Assembly (NCBI GenBank): GCA_041395245.1
Contig: JAWLAY010000015.1
Coordinates: 1-64,000 of the forward strand
Length of the DNA stretch: 64,000 bases
Source of the DNA: Aquimonas sp041395245
Lineage (GTDB): Bacteria > Pseudomonadota > Gammaproteobacteria > Xanthomonadales > Xanthomonadaceae
Direction of reading: 5' to 3'
Numbering within the stretch: position 1 is the stretch's first letter; every line of letters begins with the position of its first letter. A program made the position numbers and the translations under genes. Below, in pieces: positions 29,573 to 38,329 of the stretch. The notes below the pieces were generated by a model that was not told the DNA's origin, searched no databases, and saw only the letters and a program-made list of their open reading frames with translations.

Positions 29573-30946
29573 TCAGGCGGTGGCAACACCGACCTCTTTC
29601 GCGGTCTTGTTCAAGGCAATCCAGACCTTGTCAAACATCTCGTCGACCTGCGCAGTGGTCATGATCAGTGGCGGCGACAGCAACATCGCGTCCCAGGTGG
29701 CGCGCAGGATCAAGCCTTCCTGCAAGGCAAAGTCGCGGCACATCACGCCGACGCTGCCACGGTCCGCGAAGAACTGCCGCTTGGACTTGTCGGGCACCAG
29801 TTCCAGCGCGCCAACCATGCCCGCGATGCGTGCTTCGCCGACCAGCGGATGCTCACCCAGTTCCGCCCAGCGCTGGGCCAGATAGGGACCCGCCACATTC
29901 TTGGCGTGATCGACGATGTGCTCTTCCTGCAGGATACGAATGTTCTCCAGCGCCACAGCGGCACACACCGGATGCCCTGAGTAGGTATAGCCATGTGCCA
30001 ACTCGCCACCCTTCTCGGCCAGCACCTTGGCGACCCGATCATTGAACATCACCGCGCCAATCGGGATGTAACCCGAACTCAGGCCCTTGGCGATCGGCAT
30101 GATGTCGGCCTGAAAACCAAAATACTGTTGCCCGAACCATTCCCCCGTACGCCCGAAGCCGCAGATCACCTCGTCGGCAATCAGCAGCACGTCGTACTTG
30201 CGACAGATGCGTTCGATCTCGGGCCAGTAGGTCATCGGCGGAATGTAGACCCCGATCGCGCCCATGATGGGCTCACCGATGAAGGCCGCGACGCGCTCTG
30301 GACCGAGTTCGAGAATCTTCTTCTCCAGCCGCTGTGCCGCCACGATGCCGTACTCATCCGGCGACAGATCGCCACCATCGATGAACCAGAACGGCTCGTC
30401 GATATGGTGGATGTCGGGAATCGGCAGTCCGCCCTGTTTGTGCATGCCCTTCATGCCACCCAGACTGGCACCGGCGACGGTCGACCCGTGGTAGCCGTTG
30501 TGGCGTCCGATAATGATGTTCTTCTGCGGCTGATCCTGCACCGCCCAGAAATGCCGCACCATGCGCAGGATGGTGTCGTTGGCTTCCGATCCCGAGTTGG
30601 TGAAGAAGGCGTGGTTCAAATCACCCGGTGTCAGCTCGGCCAGCTTGGCGGCCAGCTGCACGGTGGGCTCGGTGGTGCAACTGAAAAAGCTGTTGTAGTA
30701 GGCCAATTGCTGCATCTGGCGTGACGCCGCCTCGCCCAGCTCCTTGCGGCCATAGCCCAGGTTGACGCACCACAATCCAGCAAAGGCATCGAGCAGCTTG
30801 TTGCCTTCGGCATCCCAGACATAGCAGCCTTCGCCACGCGTGAGAATGCGCGTGCCTTTCTTGGCCAGCGCGGCGTTGTCGTTGAAAGGATGCAGGTGGT
30901 AGGCCGCATCGAGCTGCTGCAATTGCTGCAGATGATTTTGATCCAT
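29573..30946 (-). CDS. spuC: Polyamine:pyruvate aminotransferase (SpuC-like)
   Basis: 457-residue class III PLP aminotransferase. It shows FTNSGSEANDTILRMVRHFW, GRHNGYHGSTVAGASLGGM, LLIADEVICGFGRTGEWFG and the PLP lysine in PIAKGLSSGYIPIGAV. It resembles Pseudomonas SpuC, which transfers amino groups from putrescine (or cadaverine/diaminopropane) to pyruvate, giving 4-aminobutanal. It lies 17 bp after a glutamine-synthetase-like gene, so both known routes of putrescine breakdown are encoded together. Confidence 0.9.
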   Translation of the reverse strand: MDQNHLQQLQQLDAAYHLHPFNDNAALAKKGTRILTRGEGCYVWDAEGNKLLDAFAGLWCVNLGYGRKELGEAASRQMQQLAYYNSFFSCTTEPTVQLAAKLAELTPGDLNHAFFTNSGSEANDTILRMVRHFWAVQDQPQKNIIIGRHNGYHGSTVAGASLGGMKGMHKQGGLPIPDIHHIDEPFWFIDGGDLSPDEYGIVAAQRLEKKILELGPERVAAFIGEPIMGAIGVYIPPMTYWPEIERICRKYDVLLIADEVICGFGRTGEWFGQQYFGFQADIMPIAKGLSSGYIPIGAVMFNDRVAKVLAEKGGELAHGYTYSGHPVCAAVALENIRILQEEHIVDHAKNVAGPYLAQRWAELGEHPLVGEARIAGMVGALELVPDKSKRQFFADRGSVGVMCRDFALQEGLILRATWDAMLLSPPLIMTTAQVDEMFDKVWIALNKTAKEVGVATA

Positions 30947-30963
30947 GAAGTTCCCCAGTTCGA

Positions 30964-32367
30964 TTACACGTTCAGCAGCAGGAACTCGCGTTCCCACGAG
31001 CTGATGACACGGAAAAAGGTCTCGTACTCTTTTTGTTTCACCGAGATGTAGGCGGTGACAAAGCGCTTGCCGAGCATGCTCGACAGCTCGTCACAATCAC
31101 CCAGCAAGCCGAGTGCGGCTTCCAGCGAGCGCGGCAATTCGTAGCCCTTGTCCTGCGCGCTGCCGGTCAAAGGTTCGGTCGGCATCAGCTTTTCCTTGAT
31201 GCCCAGATAGCCGCAGGCCAGGGTCGCCGCCATGGCCAGATACGGATTGACATCGGAACCCGCGAAACGACTCTCGACGCGCGTGTTTTCCGGGCTGTCC
31301 ATCGGCACGCGCAAACCACAGGTACGGTTGTCATAGCCCCATTGCACGTTGATCGGTGCGACTTCACCCAAGGCCAGGCGACGGTACGAATTGACGTTCG
31401 GGCCGAAAAACGCCATCGCCATCGGGGTGTATTTCTGCAAACCACCCAGATAGTGCATGAATAAGGCGCTGTGCTTGCCCGACTTGGCGTCGGCGAACAC
31501 ATTCTTGCCGGTCTTCATGTCGACCATGCTCTGATGAATGTGCATCGAGCTGCCGGGTTCGTTTTCCATCGGCTTGGCGAGAAAGGTGGCATAGATGCCA
31601 TGCCGCAGTGCGCACTCGCGCATGGTGCGCTTGAACAGCAGCACCTGATCCGCCAGTGACAGGGCGGCGCCATGCTGAAAATTGACTTCCAGTTGCGCCG
31701 CACCGGATTCGTGGATCAGGGTGTCGACGTCCAGTTCCATCGCCTCGGCGTAGTCATACATGTCGTCGAGGATCGGGTCGAACTCGTTGACCGCGTCGAT
31801 CGAATACGACTGGCGCGCCGTTTCCGGGCGGCCTGAACGTCCCGCGGGCGGCATCAGGGGGAAGTCGGGATCGGTGTTCTTCTGCACCAGAAAGAACTCC
31901 AGCTCGGGCGCTACCACCGGTTGCAAGCCCATCGCCTCGTACATCCCCAGCACGCGACGCAAGACATTACGCGGTGCCAGTTCGTGCGGGCGTCCGTCCT
32001 TGGTATAGCAATCGTGGATGATCTGCGCGGTCGGTGCCGCCGCCCAGGGCACCATGCGCACGGTATCCGGGTCGGGCCGCAGATACATGTCGGAGTCGGC
32101 GGCCGAAACCAGCTCGTAGTAATCGTCCGGGTAATCACCCGTCACCGTAGTGGCGAAGATGCCTTCCGGCAGGCGAGTGCCGTAGTCATGCGAGAACTTG
32201 GCTGCCGGGATGATCTTGCCGCGGGCGTTGCCGGTGATGTCGGGTACCAGACATTCGACTTCCGTGATGCGCTTTTCCTTCAGCCAGCGCTTGAGCGCGC
32301 TTTCGGCCTCGGTCGCCTCGGCGGCCGAACTGTGAATGGACTTCGGGGTGGGTTTTTTCTTTGCCAT
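30964..32367 (-). CDS. puuA: Glutamine synthetase-like gamma-glutamylpolyamine synthetase (first copy)
   Basis: 467-residue GS-fold ligase. It has PELEFFLVQKNTD, the metal-binding ESGAAQLEVNFQHG, HIHQS, FGPNVNSYRRLALGEVAPIN and the ATP/substrate arginines in NTRVESRFAGSDVNPYLA. Divergence from true GlnA plus the puuD/puuB/spuC neighbours point to ATP-dependent gamma-glutamylation of putrescine or other amines. The gene starts 4 bp after the puuD stop. A diverged paralogue (33398-34789) lies on the other strand. Confidence 0.9.
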   Translation of the reverse strand: MAKKKPTPKSIHSSAAEATEAESALKRWLKEKRITEVECLVPDITGNARGKIIPAAKFSHDYGTRLPEGIFATTVTGDYPDDYYELVSAADSDMYLRPDPDTVRMVPWAAAPTAQIIHDCYTKDGRPHELAPRNVLRRVLGMYEAMGLQPVVAPELEFFLVQKNTDPDFPLMPPAGRSGRPETARQSYSIDAVNEFDPILDDMYDYAEAMELDVDTLIHESGAAQLEVNFQHGAALSLADQVLLFKRTMRECALRHGIYATFLAKPMENEPGSSMHIHQSMVDMKTGKNVFADAKSGKHSALFMHYLGGLQKYTPMAMAFFGPNVNSYRRLALGEVAPINVQWGYDNRTCGLRVPMDSPENTRVESRFAGSDVNPYLAMAATLACGYLGIKEKLMPTEPLTGSAQDKGYELPRSLEAALGLLGDCDELSSMLGKRFVTAYISVKQKEYETFFRVISSWEREFLLLNV

Positions 32368-32371
32368 GGGA

Positions 32372-33190
32372 TCAGCTTCTTTGTTGAGCGCGTTTGCGAC
32401 AGGCTGCCGCAAAGGCTTGGAAGATGCCCAGATAGAAAGGGTTGTCGAGTACTTTCCATTCCGGGTGCCACTGCACCGCCAGCAGGAATGGATCAGGGGC
32501 GTCATCGGCCAGCGCACGCTGCAGCCGGAAGGCTTCGATCAGCCCGTCATCGGCAGTCGCCTCGACCACCAGGCCACGCCCAAGCTGGCGCACACCTTGT
32601 TGATGCAGCGAATTCACCTTGACCTGCAGCGAGCCCGCAATGCCATACAGCAGGCCGCCAGCGGTCAGATTCAAGGATTGGTGTGCGGCGTACTGGTCAT
32701 CCAGCGGCGCCTCCTTGTTCTCGCGGTGATCGAACAGCCCGGGCACCTCTTGCACCTTCTGATGCAGGCTGCCGCCGAAGGCCACATTGACCTCCTGGAA
32801 ACCGCGACACACGGCCAGAATCGGCACACCCTTGGCGACCGCACGCGGTATCAGTTGCAACGTTGTGGCGTCACGTGCCGGATCATGCAGATTGCCCTCA
32901 AAACTCGGCTCGTCGCTGTAATGGTGTGGCTCGATGTTGCTTGGCGATCCGGTGAGCAGCAGGCCGTCCAGCTCATCCAGCAATTCGTCAAGCGCCAACG
33001 CCGGTTTCAGCGAGGGCAGCAACACCGGCAGACACTGTGCCGCCTCACTGACCGCGCGAACATACTTTTCGCCCACTGCCTGAAACGGATGGGGACCGAT
33101 CTGACGACAATCCGAGGGCAAACCAACAAGCGGTATCGGGCGCATGCGAGGACGATTCGTGCCGGGCGTGGAGGGATCTGCAAGGGCCAT
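32372..33190 (-). CDS. puuD: Gamma-glutamyl-gamma-aminobutyrate hydrolase
   Basis: 272-residue class I glutamine amidotransferase-like hydrolase (peptidase C26), releasing glutamate from gamma-glutamyl-GABA. Nucleophile Cys is in ILAVCRGFQEVNVAFGGSLH; the catalytic His/Glu are in LAVQWHPEW; GSPSNIEPHHYSD is the typical family motif. Start MALADPSTPG (33190) or MRPIPLVGLP (33145); neither has a good ribosome site. First gene of the minus-strand polyamine operon. Confidence 0.92.
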   Translation of the reverse strand: MALADPSTPGTNRPRMRPIPLVGLPSDCRQIGPHPFQAVGEKYVRAVSEAAQCLPVLLPSLKPALALDELLDELDGLLLTGSPSNIEPHHYSDEPSFEGNLHDPARDATTLQLIPRAVAKGVPILAVCRGFQEVNVAFGGSLHQKVQEVPGLFDHRENKEAPLDDQYAAHQSLNLTAGGLLYGIAGSLQVKVNSLHQQGVRQLGRGLVVEATADDGLIEAFRLQRALADDAPDPFLLAVQWHPEWKVLDNPFYLGIFQAFAAACRKRAQQRS

Positions 33191-33397
33191 CACGGAAGAG
33201 CGCCCTGGGCCGCAACTTAACCCTGCCGTTCGATTTTTACAACACCGCTCAACACCACTCCGCAGCGCAACGGAAGAGACCGCCCAAATATCCCGCAATA
33301 CAGGGCGATTTCCGACGCAAGCAATTGCTGCACTTGCAAAATCGTTGAGTATTTTTTACACCCGAGGCGCTCTGCTAGTATCGCCGCTCCTCACCGG
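33191..33397. promoter_or_regulatory. Divergent promoter region puuD / puuA2
   Basis: 207 bp between the two divergent halves of the polyamine cluster, AT-richer than its surroundings. On the plus strand TTTACA (33354-33359) and TAGTAT are spaced about 15 bp, a plausible sigma-70 promoter for puuA2. No regulator gene is adjacent, and I did not find a clear palindromic operator. Confidence 0.4.
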
Positions 33398-34789
33398 ATG
33401 CCCATCATGCCGTCACCTAGCCACCCTGCCACCGCCCTCGACCCTCGCGATGCCCAAGTGCTCGCCGACATGCCTTCTCCGGAGATGATCGATCTGATCC
33501 TGCCCGACATGAACGGCCTGCTGCGCGGCAAGCGTGTCACCCGTGATGCGCTGGAAAAGGTGTATGCCAATGGCGTCTGCCTGCCGATGTCGTTGATTGC
33601 CACCGATGTCACCGGCAACACGGTCGAAGAAACCGGACTGGGCTATGACATTGGCGACGAAGACCGCATCTGTCGCCCGGTACCGGGCACCCTGCGGCCT
33701 ATTCCCTGGTCGGATCGTCCGATGGCGCAATGCCTGCTGCAGATGGAAGACGCCAAGGGCGGGCTGTTCGAAGCCAATCCGCGCGAAGTGTTGAAGCGCG
33801 TACTCAAGCGCTTCGAGGCGCATGGCCTGACACCCGTCGTGGCGGTGGAACTGGAGTTCTATCTGCTCGACCAGCAATTGACGCCGGACGGACGGCCGCA
33901 GACCTCGATCAATCCCAGCACCGGGCAGCGCAACCGCGCCACGCAGGTCTACTACATGGAAGATCTCAACGACTACCAGCGCTTCACCGATACGGTGGCC
34001 GAGGTGTGTCGTTACCAGGGCATACCGGCCGACACCGCCGTGGCGGAATACGCGCCAGGCCAGTTCGAGATCAACCTCAAGCATCGCAAGGACGCGCTGG
34101 CCGCCTGTGATGACGCCTTGCTGCTCAAGCGCGCCATCAAGTCGGTGGCACAAAAACAGGGGCTGCTGGCAAGTTTCATGGCGAAACCGTTTTCCGATCA
34201 GGCGGGCAGCGGCACGCACATTCACGTCAGCCTGCTCGACAAGGATGGGCGCAATATCCTTGCCTGCGAACCGGACGCACCCTGCGACGCGCTGAAGCAC
34301 GCCGTGCATGGTCTGCAGGCCACCAGTCGCGACTGCATGCTGTTGTTCGCCCCGCATGCCAACAGCTACCGACGCTTCGTCTTGAACGCCTTCGTACCGC
34401 TCAATGATTGCTGGGGCTTCAACAATCGCACCGTTGCAATGCGCATTCCGCACAGCGACGCTGCCAACACCCGCATCGAACATCGCATCGCCGGTGCCGA
34501 TGCCAACCCGTACCTGGTCACCGCCGCTGTACTCGCCGGAATGCTGCACGGCCTCGAAAACCCCGCCGATCCCGGTCCGCCGATCGTTGGCAACGCCTAC
34601 GATCAGAGCGAGCACCGTGAGCTGTTCTGGCGCGACACCCTGAAGGACTTCATGGCCAGTCAATTCGTGGCGGACGCCTTCGGCGAACCTTTCCGCCACA
34701 TCTTCGGCCAGCAGAAGCTCAAGGAACTGCGCAGTTTCCAGACCGAAGTCACCACACTGGAAATCGAGTGGTACCTGCGCCAGATTTGA
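33398..34789 (+). CDS. puuA: Glutamine synthetase-like gamma-glutamylpolyamine synthetase (second copy)
   Basis: 463-residue GS-fold protein, clearly diverged from the copy at 30964-32367. It has DMNGLLRGKRVTRDALEKVY, VVAVELEFYLLDQQLT, AEYAPGQFEINLKHRKDA (metal site), SGTHIHVSLLDKDG, FAPHANSYRRFVLNAFVP and RIEHRIAGADANPYLVTAAV. Followed by puuB on the same strand. Paralogues may act on different amines (putrescine, spermidine, ethanolamine-like); this is inference. Start at 33398, or Met4 at 33407. Confidence 0.88.
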   Translation: MPIMPSPSHPATALDPRDAQVLADMPSPEMIDLILPDMNGLLRGKRVTRDALEKVYANGVCLPMSLIATDVTGNTVEETGLGYDIGDEDRICRPVPGTLRPIPWSDRPMAQCLLQMEDAKGGLFEANPREVLKRVLKRFEAHGLTPVVAVELEFYLLDQQLTPDGRPQTSINPSTGQRNRATQVYYMEDLNDYQRFTDTVAEVCRYQGIPADTAVAEYAPGQFEINLKHRKDALAACDDALLLKRAIKSVAQKQGLLASFMAKPFSDQAGSGTHIHVSLLDKDGRNILACEPDAPCDALKHAVHGLQATSRDCMLLFAPHANSYRRFVLNAFVPLNDCWGFNNRTVAMRIPHSDAANTRIEHRIAGADANPYLVTAAVLAGMLHGLENPADPGPPIVGNAYDQSEHRELFWRDTLKDFMASQFVADAFGEPFRHIFGQQKLKELRSFQTEVTTLEIEWYLRQI

Positions 34790-34803
34790 GCGGCGCGACG
34801 CAT

Positions 34804-34834
34804 GCACATGTCGACGCAATACGCCGACATGTGC
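34804..34834 (+). terminator. Inverted repeat after second puuA
   Basis: Perfect 10-bp arms GCACATGTCG/CGACATGTGC with an 11-nt loop, 14 bp after the stop codon of the second puuA. No U-tract; it could be a terminator, an mRNA stabiliser or a protein-binding palindrome. Confidence 0.45.
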
Positions 34835-34886
34835 CACGCCGCCAATCCGTCTTTCACGCCAATGCGCAACCTTGCCGCACCTCCGT

Positions 34887-34965
34887 CCGTCCTACCCGCG
34901 AAAGCGGGTATCCAGCCGTTCGCCGTGCCCGCAAGCGCCGGATTCCGGATCAAGTCCGCAATGAC
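34887..34965. repeat. Degenerate dispersed intergenic repeat (REP/MITE-like)
   Basis: Hairpin TACCCGC-gaaa-GCGGGTA, then ATCCAG, and about 30 bp later GGATTCCGGATCAAGTCCGC-AATGAC. This is the layout of a widespread proteobacterial intergenic palindrome built on CCCGCGAAAGCGGG...ATTCC...GGAATGAC. Here it is partly decayed; the 34790-35036 gap holds nothing else besides the preceding hairpin. Confidence 0.5.
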
Positions 34966-35036
34966 CGCCGCACGGAACACACGTCGCTGAAACCATGGCG
35001 AGTTCGCCACGAAACGCGTATCAAGGATTCCCGCTC

Positions 35037-36302
35037 ATGAGCCAGTCCTGGTATCAAACCACCGCCCACGCCGCACCCGCGCACCCGGCACTGCAGGGCA
35101 ATCTACAGTGCGACGTGGCGATTCTCGGCGGTGGCTTGACGGGGCTGTCCGCTGCCATCGATCTCGCCAAGGCCGGACGCAAAGTCATCCTGCTCGAAAG
35201 CCAAACCGTCGGCTGGGGCGCTTCGGGACGCAGCGGTGGGCAGGCGATCTTCGGCTACGGCTGCGACCAGGCCAAACTGACGTCCCAACTCGGACTGGAC
35301 GACTCGCGAAAACTGTTCGACTGGTCACTGCAAGGCGTGCAGTTGATCCATGACCGTCGCCGCGAATTCAACATCGACTGCGACTGGCGCGACGGGCATG
35401 CGCACGTCGCCATCAAGCCGCGTCACGTCACCGAGCTGAAGAGCTGGATCGCCGACCTGCAGGACAACTTCAACTATCCCGTCGAATGGTGGGAGGCCGA
35501 GCAATTGCGCAGCGTGGTGCCCAGCGAACGCTACATCGGTGCGCTGGTCGACCCGCGCTCGGGTCATCTGCATCCGCTCAACTACACGCTCGGCCTGGCG
35601 CGCGCCGCCCAGCAACTGGGCGTGCAGATTTTCGAGCACAGCGCGGTGACGCGACTGGATCGCCGCAGCAAGCCCATCCTGCATACCGCACACGGACAGG
35701 TGCAGGCCGACTTCGTGGTGCTGGCAGGCAATGCCTACGTGCGTGGCATCGCGCCCGAACTGGACAGCCGCATCATGCCGGTCGGCACGTATATCGGGGC
35801 CACCGAACCTTTGGGCGAAGCCAAAGCCCGCGCGCTGATCGGCAACGACATGGCGGTCGCCGACATCAACTGGGCGCTGGATTACTTCCGCCTCAGCAGC
35901 GATCACCGCCTGCTGTTCGGTGGTCGTGCGAGTTATTCCACCCTGCCGCCGCCCAACCTGCGCGGCACCATGCAACGCCGCATGACCCGCGTGTTTCCGC
36001 AACTTGCCGGGGTCAAGCTCGACTACGTCTGGGGTGGCTACGTCGACATCAGCCTCAGCCGTGCGCCACATTGGGGCCGGTTGGCCGACAACGTCTATTT
36101 CGCCCAAGGCTTCTCGGGTCACGGCATTGCCGCGACTGGATTGGCGGGACGCGTCATTGCCGAAGCCATCCAGGGTCAATCCGAGCGGCTCGACGTGTTC
36201 GGCAAGCTCCGCCACCTGCCCTTCCCAGGCGGACGCGTGTTCCGCACACCGATACTGGTTGCGGCCATGGCCTGGTACAAGTTGCGCGATGCCATGTGGT
36301 GA
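35037..36302 (+). CDS. puuB: Gamma-glutamylputrescine oxidoreductase
   Basis: 421-residue FAD-dependent amine oxidase (DAO family). The dinucleotide-binding motif is VAILGGGLTGLSAAIDLAKA, followed by VGWGASGRSGGQAIFGYG (flavin contacts) and C-terminal NVYFAQGFSGHGIAATGLAG. It oxidises gamma-glutamylputrescine to the aldehyde with H2O2 release. Start MSQSWYQTTAHA has AAGGA 10 bp upstream. Two degraded copies of its 3' end occur at 44.3 and 46.3 kb on the same strand. Confidence 0.93.
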   Translation: MSQSWYQTTAHAAPAHPALQGNLQCDVAILGGGLTGLSAAIDLAKAGRKVILLESQTVGWGASGRSGGQAIFGYGCDQAKLTSQLGLDDSRKLFDWSLQGVQLIHDRRREFNIDCDWRDGHAHVAIKPRHVTELKSWIADLQDNFNYPVEWWEAEQLRSVVPSERYIGALVDPRSGHLHPLNYTLGLARAAQQLGVQIFEHSAVTRLDRRSKPILHTAHGQVQADFVVLAGNAYVRGIAPELDSRIMPVGTYIGATEPLGEAKARALIGNDMAVADINWALDYFRLSSDHRLLFGGRASYSTLPPPNLRGTMQRRMTRVFPQLAGVKLDYVWGGYVDISLSRAPHWGRLADNVYFAQGFSGHGIAATGLAGRVIAEAIQGQSERLDVFGKLRHLPFPGGRVFRTPILVAAMAWYKLRDAMW

Positions 36303-36516
36303 GTTGCAGCGTGTTGCGTGAGAGGCCATTCCTGCTCTCCCCAACGCCGTGCCAGAAACCTGCCAGACGGGAAAAATCGAGGCGCAAGTTCGACTTGGCG
36401 CGGACCTCTTTTTGCTGATTTCGCCGGGCGATCATTGAGCCATTGCCCAAGCAGACGGCGAAAGTGGACCATCCAGACGGATTTGCAGCCGATTGCCTTT
36501 CCAGTCCAACAGGCGC
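36303..36516. other. Convergent intergenic gap, nothing recognised
   Basis: 214 bp between the convergent puuB and FHA-regulator genes. I saw no tRNA, strong hairpin or short gene. Confidence 0.5.
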
Positions 36517-38241
36517 TTAGGCGTCTGTGCGGAAGGGTTCACCCGTCATGGCGTCTGTCTTCCCCAAGCCGTGTTCCCGCAGCTTCTTGTAGAACGAGGT
36601 CTTGCCAATTCGCAGTCGATTCCATGCGCACTCGTGCCGTCCATCGCATGCTTGCAACGCGTCAATCAAGGCCGCCCGTTCAGCCGCAAACAGGCGGGAC
36701 TCCAGCCCGCCGGTGGCGTCTGGAGCTTCCTCCGTGAACGGTCTGGAAGCAGGAGGCGGGAGGTTCGCCAGTCGTGCAGGCAGGTGCATCAGGTCCAGTG
36801 CTTCGCCATCCTGAAGCATGGCAACGGATGCATCGATGACCTGCCGCAATTCCCGGATATTGCCTGGCCAAGGCGCTGACTGCAGGCGCATCAACACGTC
36901 TTGCGTCATACCCGGACTGCGCACATCGTTCTGTTTGAGCGCGACAAAGAAGAAGTGCAATGCCAAGGCCTGAATGTCGCAGCGCCGTTCGCGCAAGGGC
37001 AACAATGTCAACTCGAATCCGGCGAGGCGGTGGTACAAGTCGAGTCGGAATCGTCCCGCGTTGACCTCCTCGTGCAAGTCCTTGTTGGTGGCACCGACGA
37101 GACGCACATCGACAGAGATCAACTGTTTTCCGCCAATCCGGTGGATGCGTCCTTCTTCCAACGCCCGCAACAGGCGAACCTGCGTCGCCAGCGGCATATC
37201 GCCCAATTCATCAAGGAACAAGGTGCCGCCATTGGCCCGTTCAAACACGCCGGGCCGCGCATCCACGCCGGTGGCAGCGCCACGTTCGACGCCAAACAGT
37301 TCCGCCTCCAGCAGATCGCTGGGCATCGCGGCACAATTGATCGCCACCAGCGGTCCATCCTTGCGCGGCGAACACGCGTGCACCCATCGCGCGCTGAGCT
37401 CCTTGCCGGTGCCGGTTTCGCCAAACAACAGAATGCCCACCTTGGATCGCGCCACACGACTGAGCGCTTCCTGCTGTCGCAACCAACCGGGATGCGAGCT
37501 GCGTACACCCGACCAGGGCGTGTCGTGCGGCAACGCGCGACTGTCCGACCTCACCGGTGGAGGAATCGCATCCAGCGCCCGTATCAGCATCACTTTGGCA
37601 TCGAGGGGCCATTCCCCGACCTCGCCATCCACCCATAGGGAAAAGTGGCGTCCCTCCGCCAGACAAAGAGAAGTCTTTGCCGCACCAACACTCGCCAGAA
37701 CGCGCGCCTGACCATCGCGTATCTGCGCCGCCGGCCAGCTCCAACGCGCAGCCAGTTCCGCCAACGCATCGGACAGGTTCCAGTGCTCGAAGTCGACAAG
37801 CGCCGCGCGCAATGCAGCGAACAAACTTTCCGCTACCGTTCCAGTTCGAGTCGCATCGGCGATTGCCACGACCCCCTGTGCACTGGCCTGCGGCAGCGCC
37901 ACCGGCAGCGACGTTCCCTGCACCAGTTCCGCCCCAGGCCCGGAGCGCTCCAGTAGCTGCAGGCGGACATTGCCCAGCGACAGTACGGCACTGCCATGCA
38001 CTGCCACCCTGTCAACGTTTTGCCCGTCGATCCATGTGCCATTGGTTGAACCCAGGTCCCGGATGACGGCGCCATGACTCAGGACGTCGATTTCGAGATG
38101 AATCCGCGAAACGCCTTCTGCATCCACACGGATATCGCAAGCCGCGTCGCGACCCAGCCGATAGATGCCATTCGACAATTGGCGCAACGAAGGGGTGACC
38201 GACGCAGGGTCCAACACGCTGAGGGTAAAACGAATACTCAT
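36517..38241 (-). CDS. FHA-domain AAA+ (sigma-54 activator-like) transcriptional regulator
   Basis: 574 residues. An N-terminal FHA phosphothreonine-binding domain (YRLGRDAACDIRVD, SRIHLEI, DLGSTNGTWIDG, residues ~25-100) and an unassigned middle region are followed by an AAA+ domain with Walker A FGETGTGKE (273-281) and Walker B GGTLFLDELGD (338-348). A C-terminal Fis-type helix-turn-helix contains AWNRLRIGKTSFYKKL. The sigma-54 contact loop is GAATGV (321-326) instead of GAFTGA, so sigma-54 activation is doubtful. It follows the kinase gene by 88 bp, suggesting the kinase signals to the FHA domain. Confidence 0.88.
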   Translation of the reverse strand: MSIRFTLSVLDPASVTPSLRQLSNGIYRLGRDAACDIRVDAEGVSRIHLEIDVLSHGAVIRDLGSTNGTWIDGQNVDRVAVHGSAVLSLGNVRLQLLERSGPGAELVQGTSLPVALPQASAQGVVAIADATRTGTVAESLFAALRAALVDFEHWNLSDALAELAARWSWPAAQIRDGQARVLASVGAAKTSLCLAEGRHFSLWVDGEVGEWPLDAKVMLIRALDAIPPPVRSDSRALPHDTPWSGVRSSHPGWLRQQEALSRVARSKVGILLFGETGTGKELSARWVHACSPRKDGPLVAINCAAMPSDLLEAELFGVERGAATGVDARPGVFERANGGTLFLDELGDMPLATQVRLLRALEEGRIHRIGGKQLISVDVRLVGATNKDLHEEVNAGRFRLDLYHRLAGFELTLLPLRERRCDIQALALHFFFVALKQNDVRSPGMTQDVLMRLQSAPWPGNIRELRQVIDASVAMLQDGEALDLMHLPARLANLPPPASRPFTEEAPDATGGLESRLFAAERAALIDALQACDGRHECAWNRLRIGKTSFYKKLREHGLGKTDAMTGEPFRTDA

Positions 38242-38329
38242 GTGGCACCCTGCAGGAGAGCGTCCCCAGCCATCGACACGTGTGTCCTGGATTTTGGATC
38301 GACCGCGATGGTGCTTGTTCGCCCTGTGA

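Noticed and set aside
27226..29664. 812-codon open frame on the plus strand opposite potG-potF
   Set aside because: Shadow of GC-rich genes: Arg/His/Gln/Val-rich translation, no domain, while both minus-strand genes are unmistakable.
34804..34834. GCACATGTCG palindrome as an attachment site or integrase target
   Set aside because: No integrase, tRNA or matching second copy nearby; left as a terminator-like inverted repeat.
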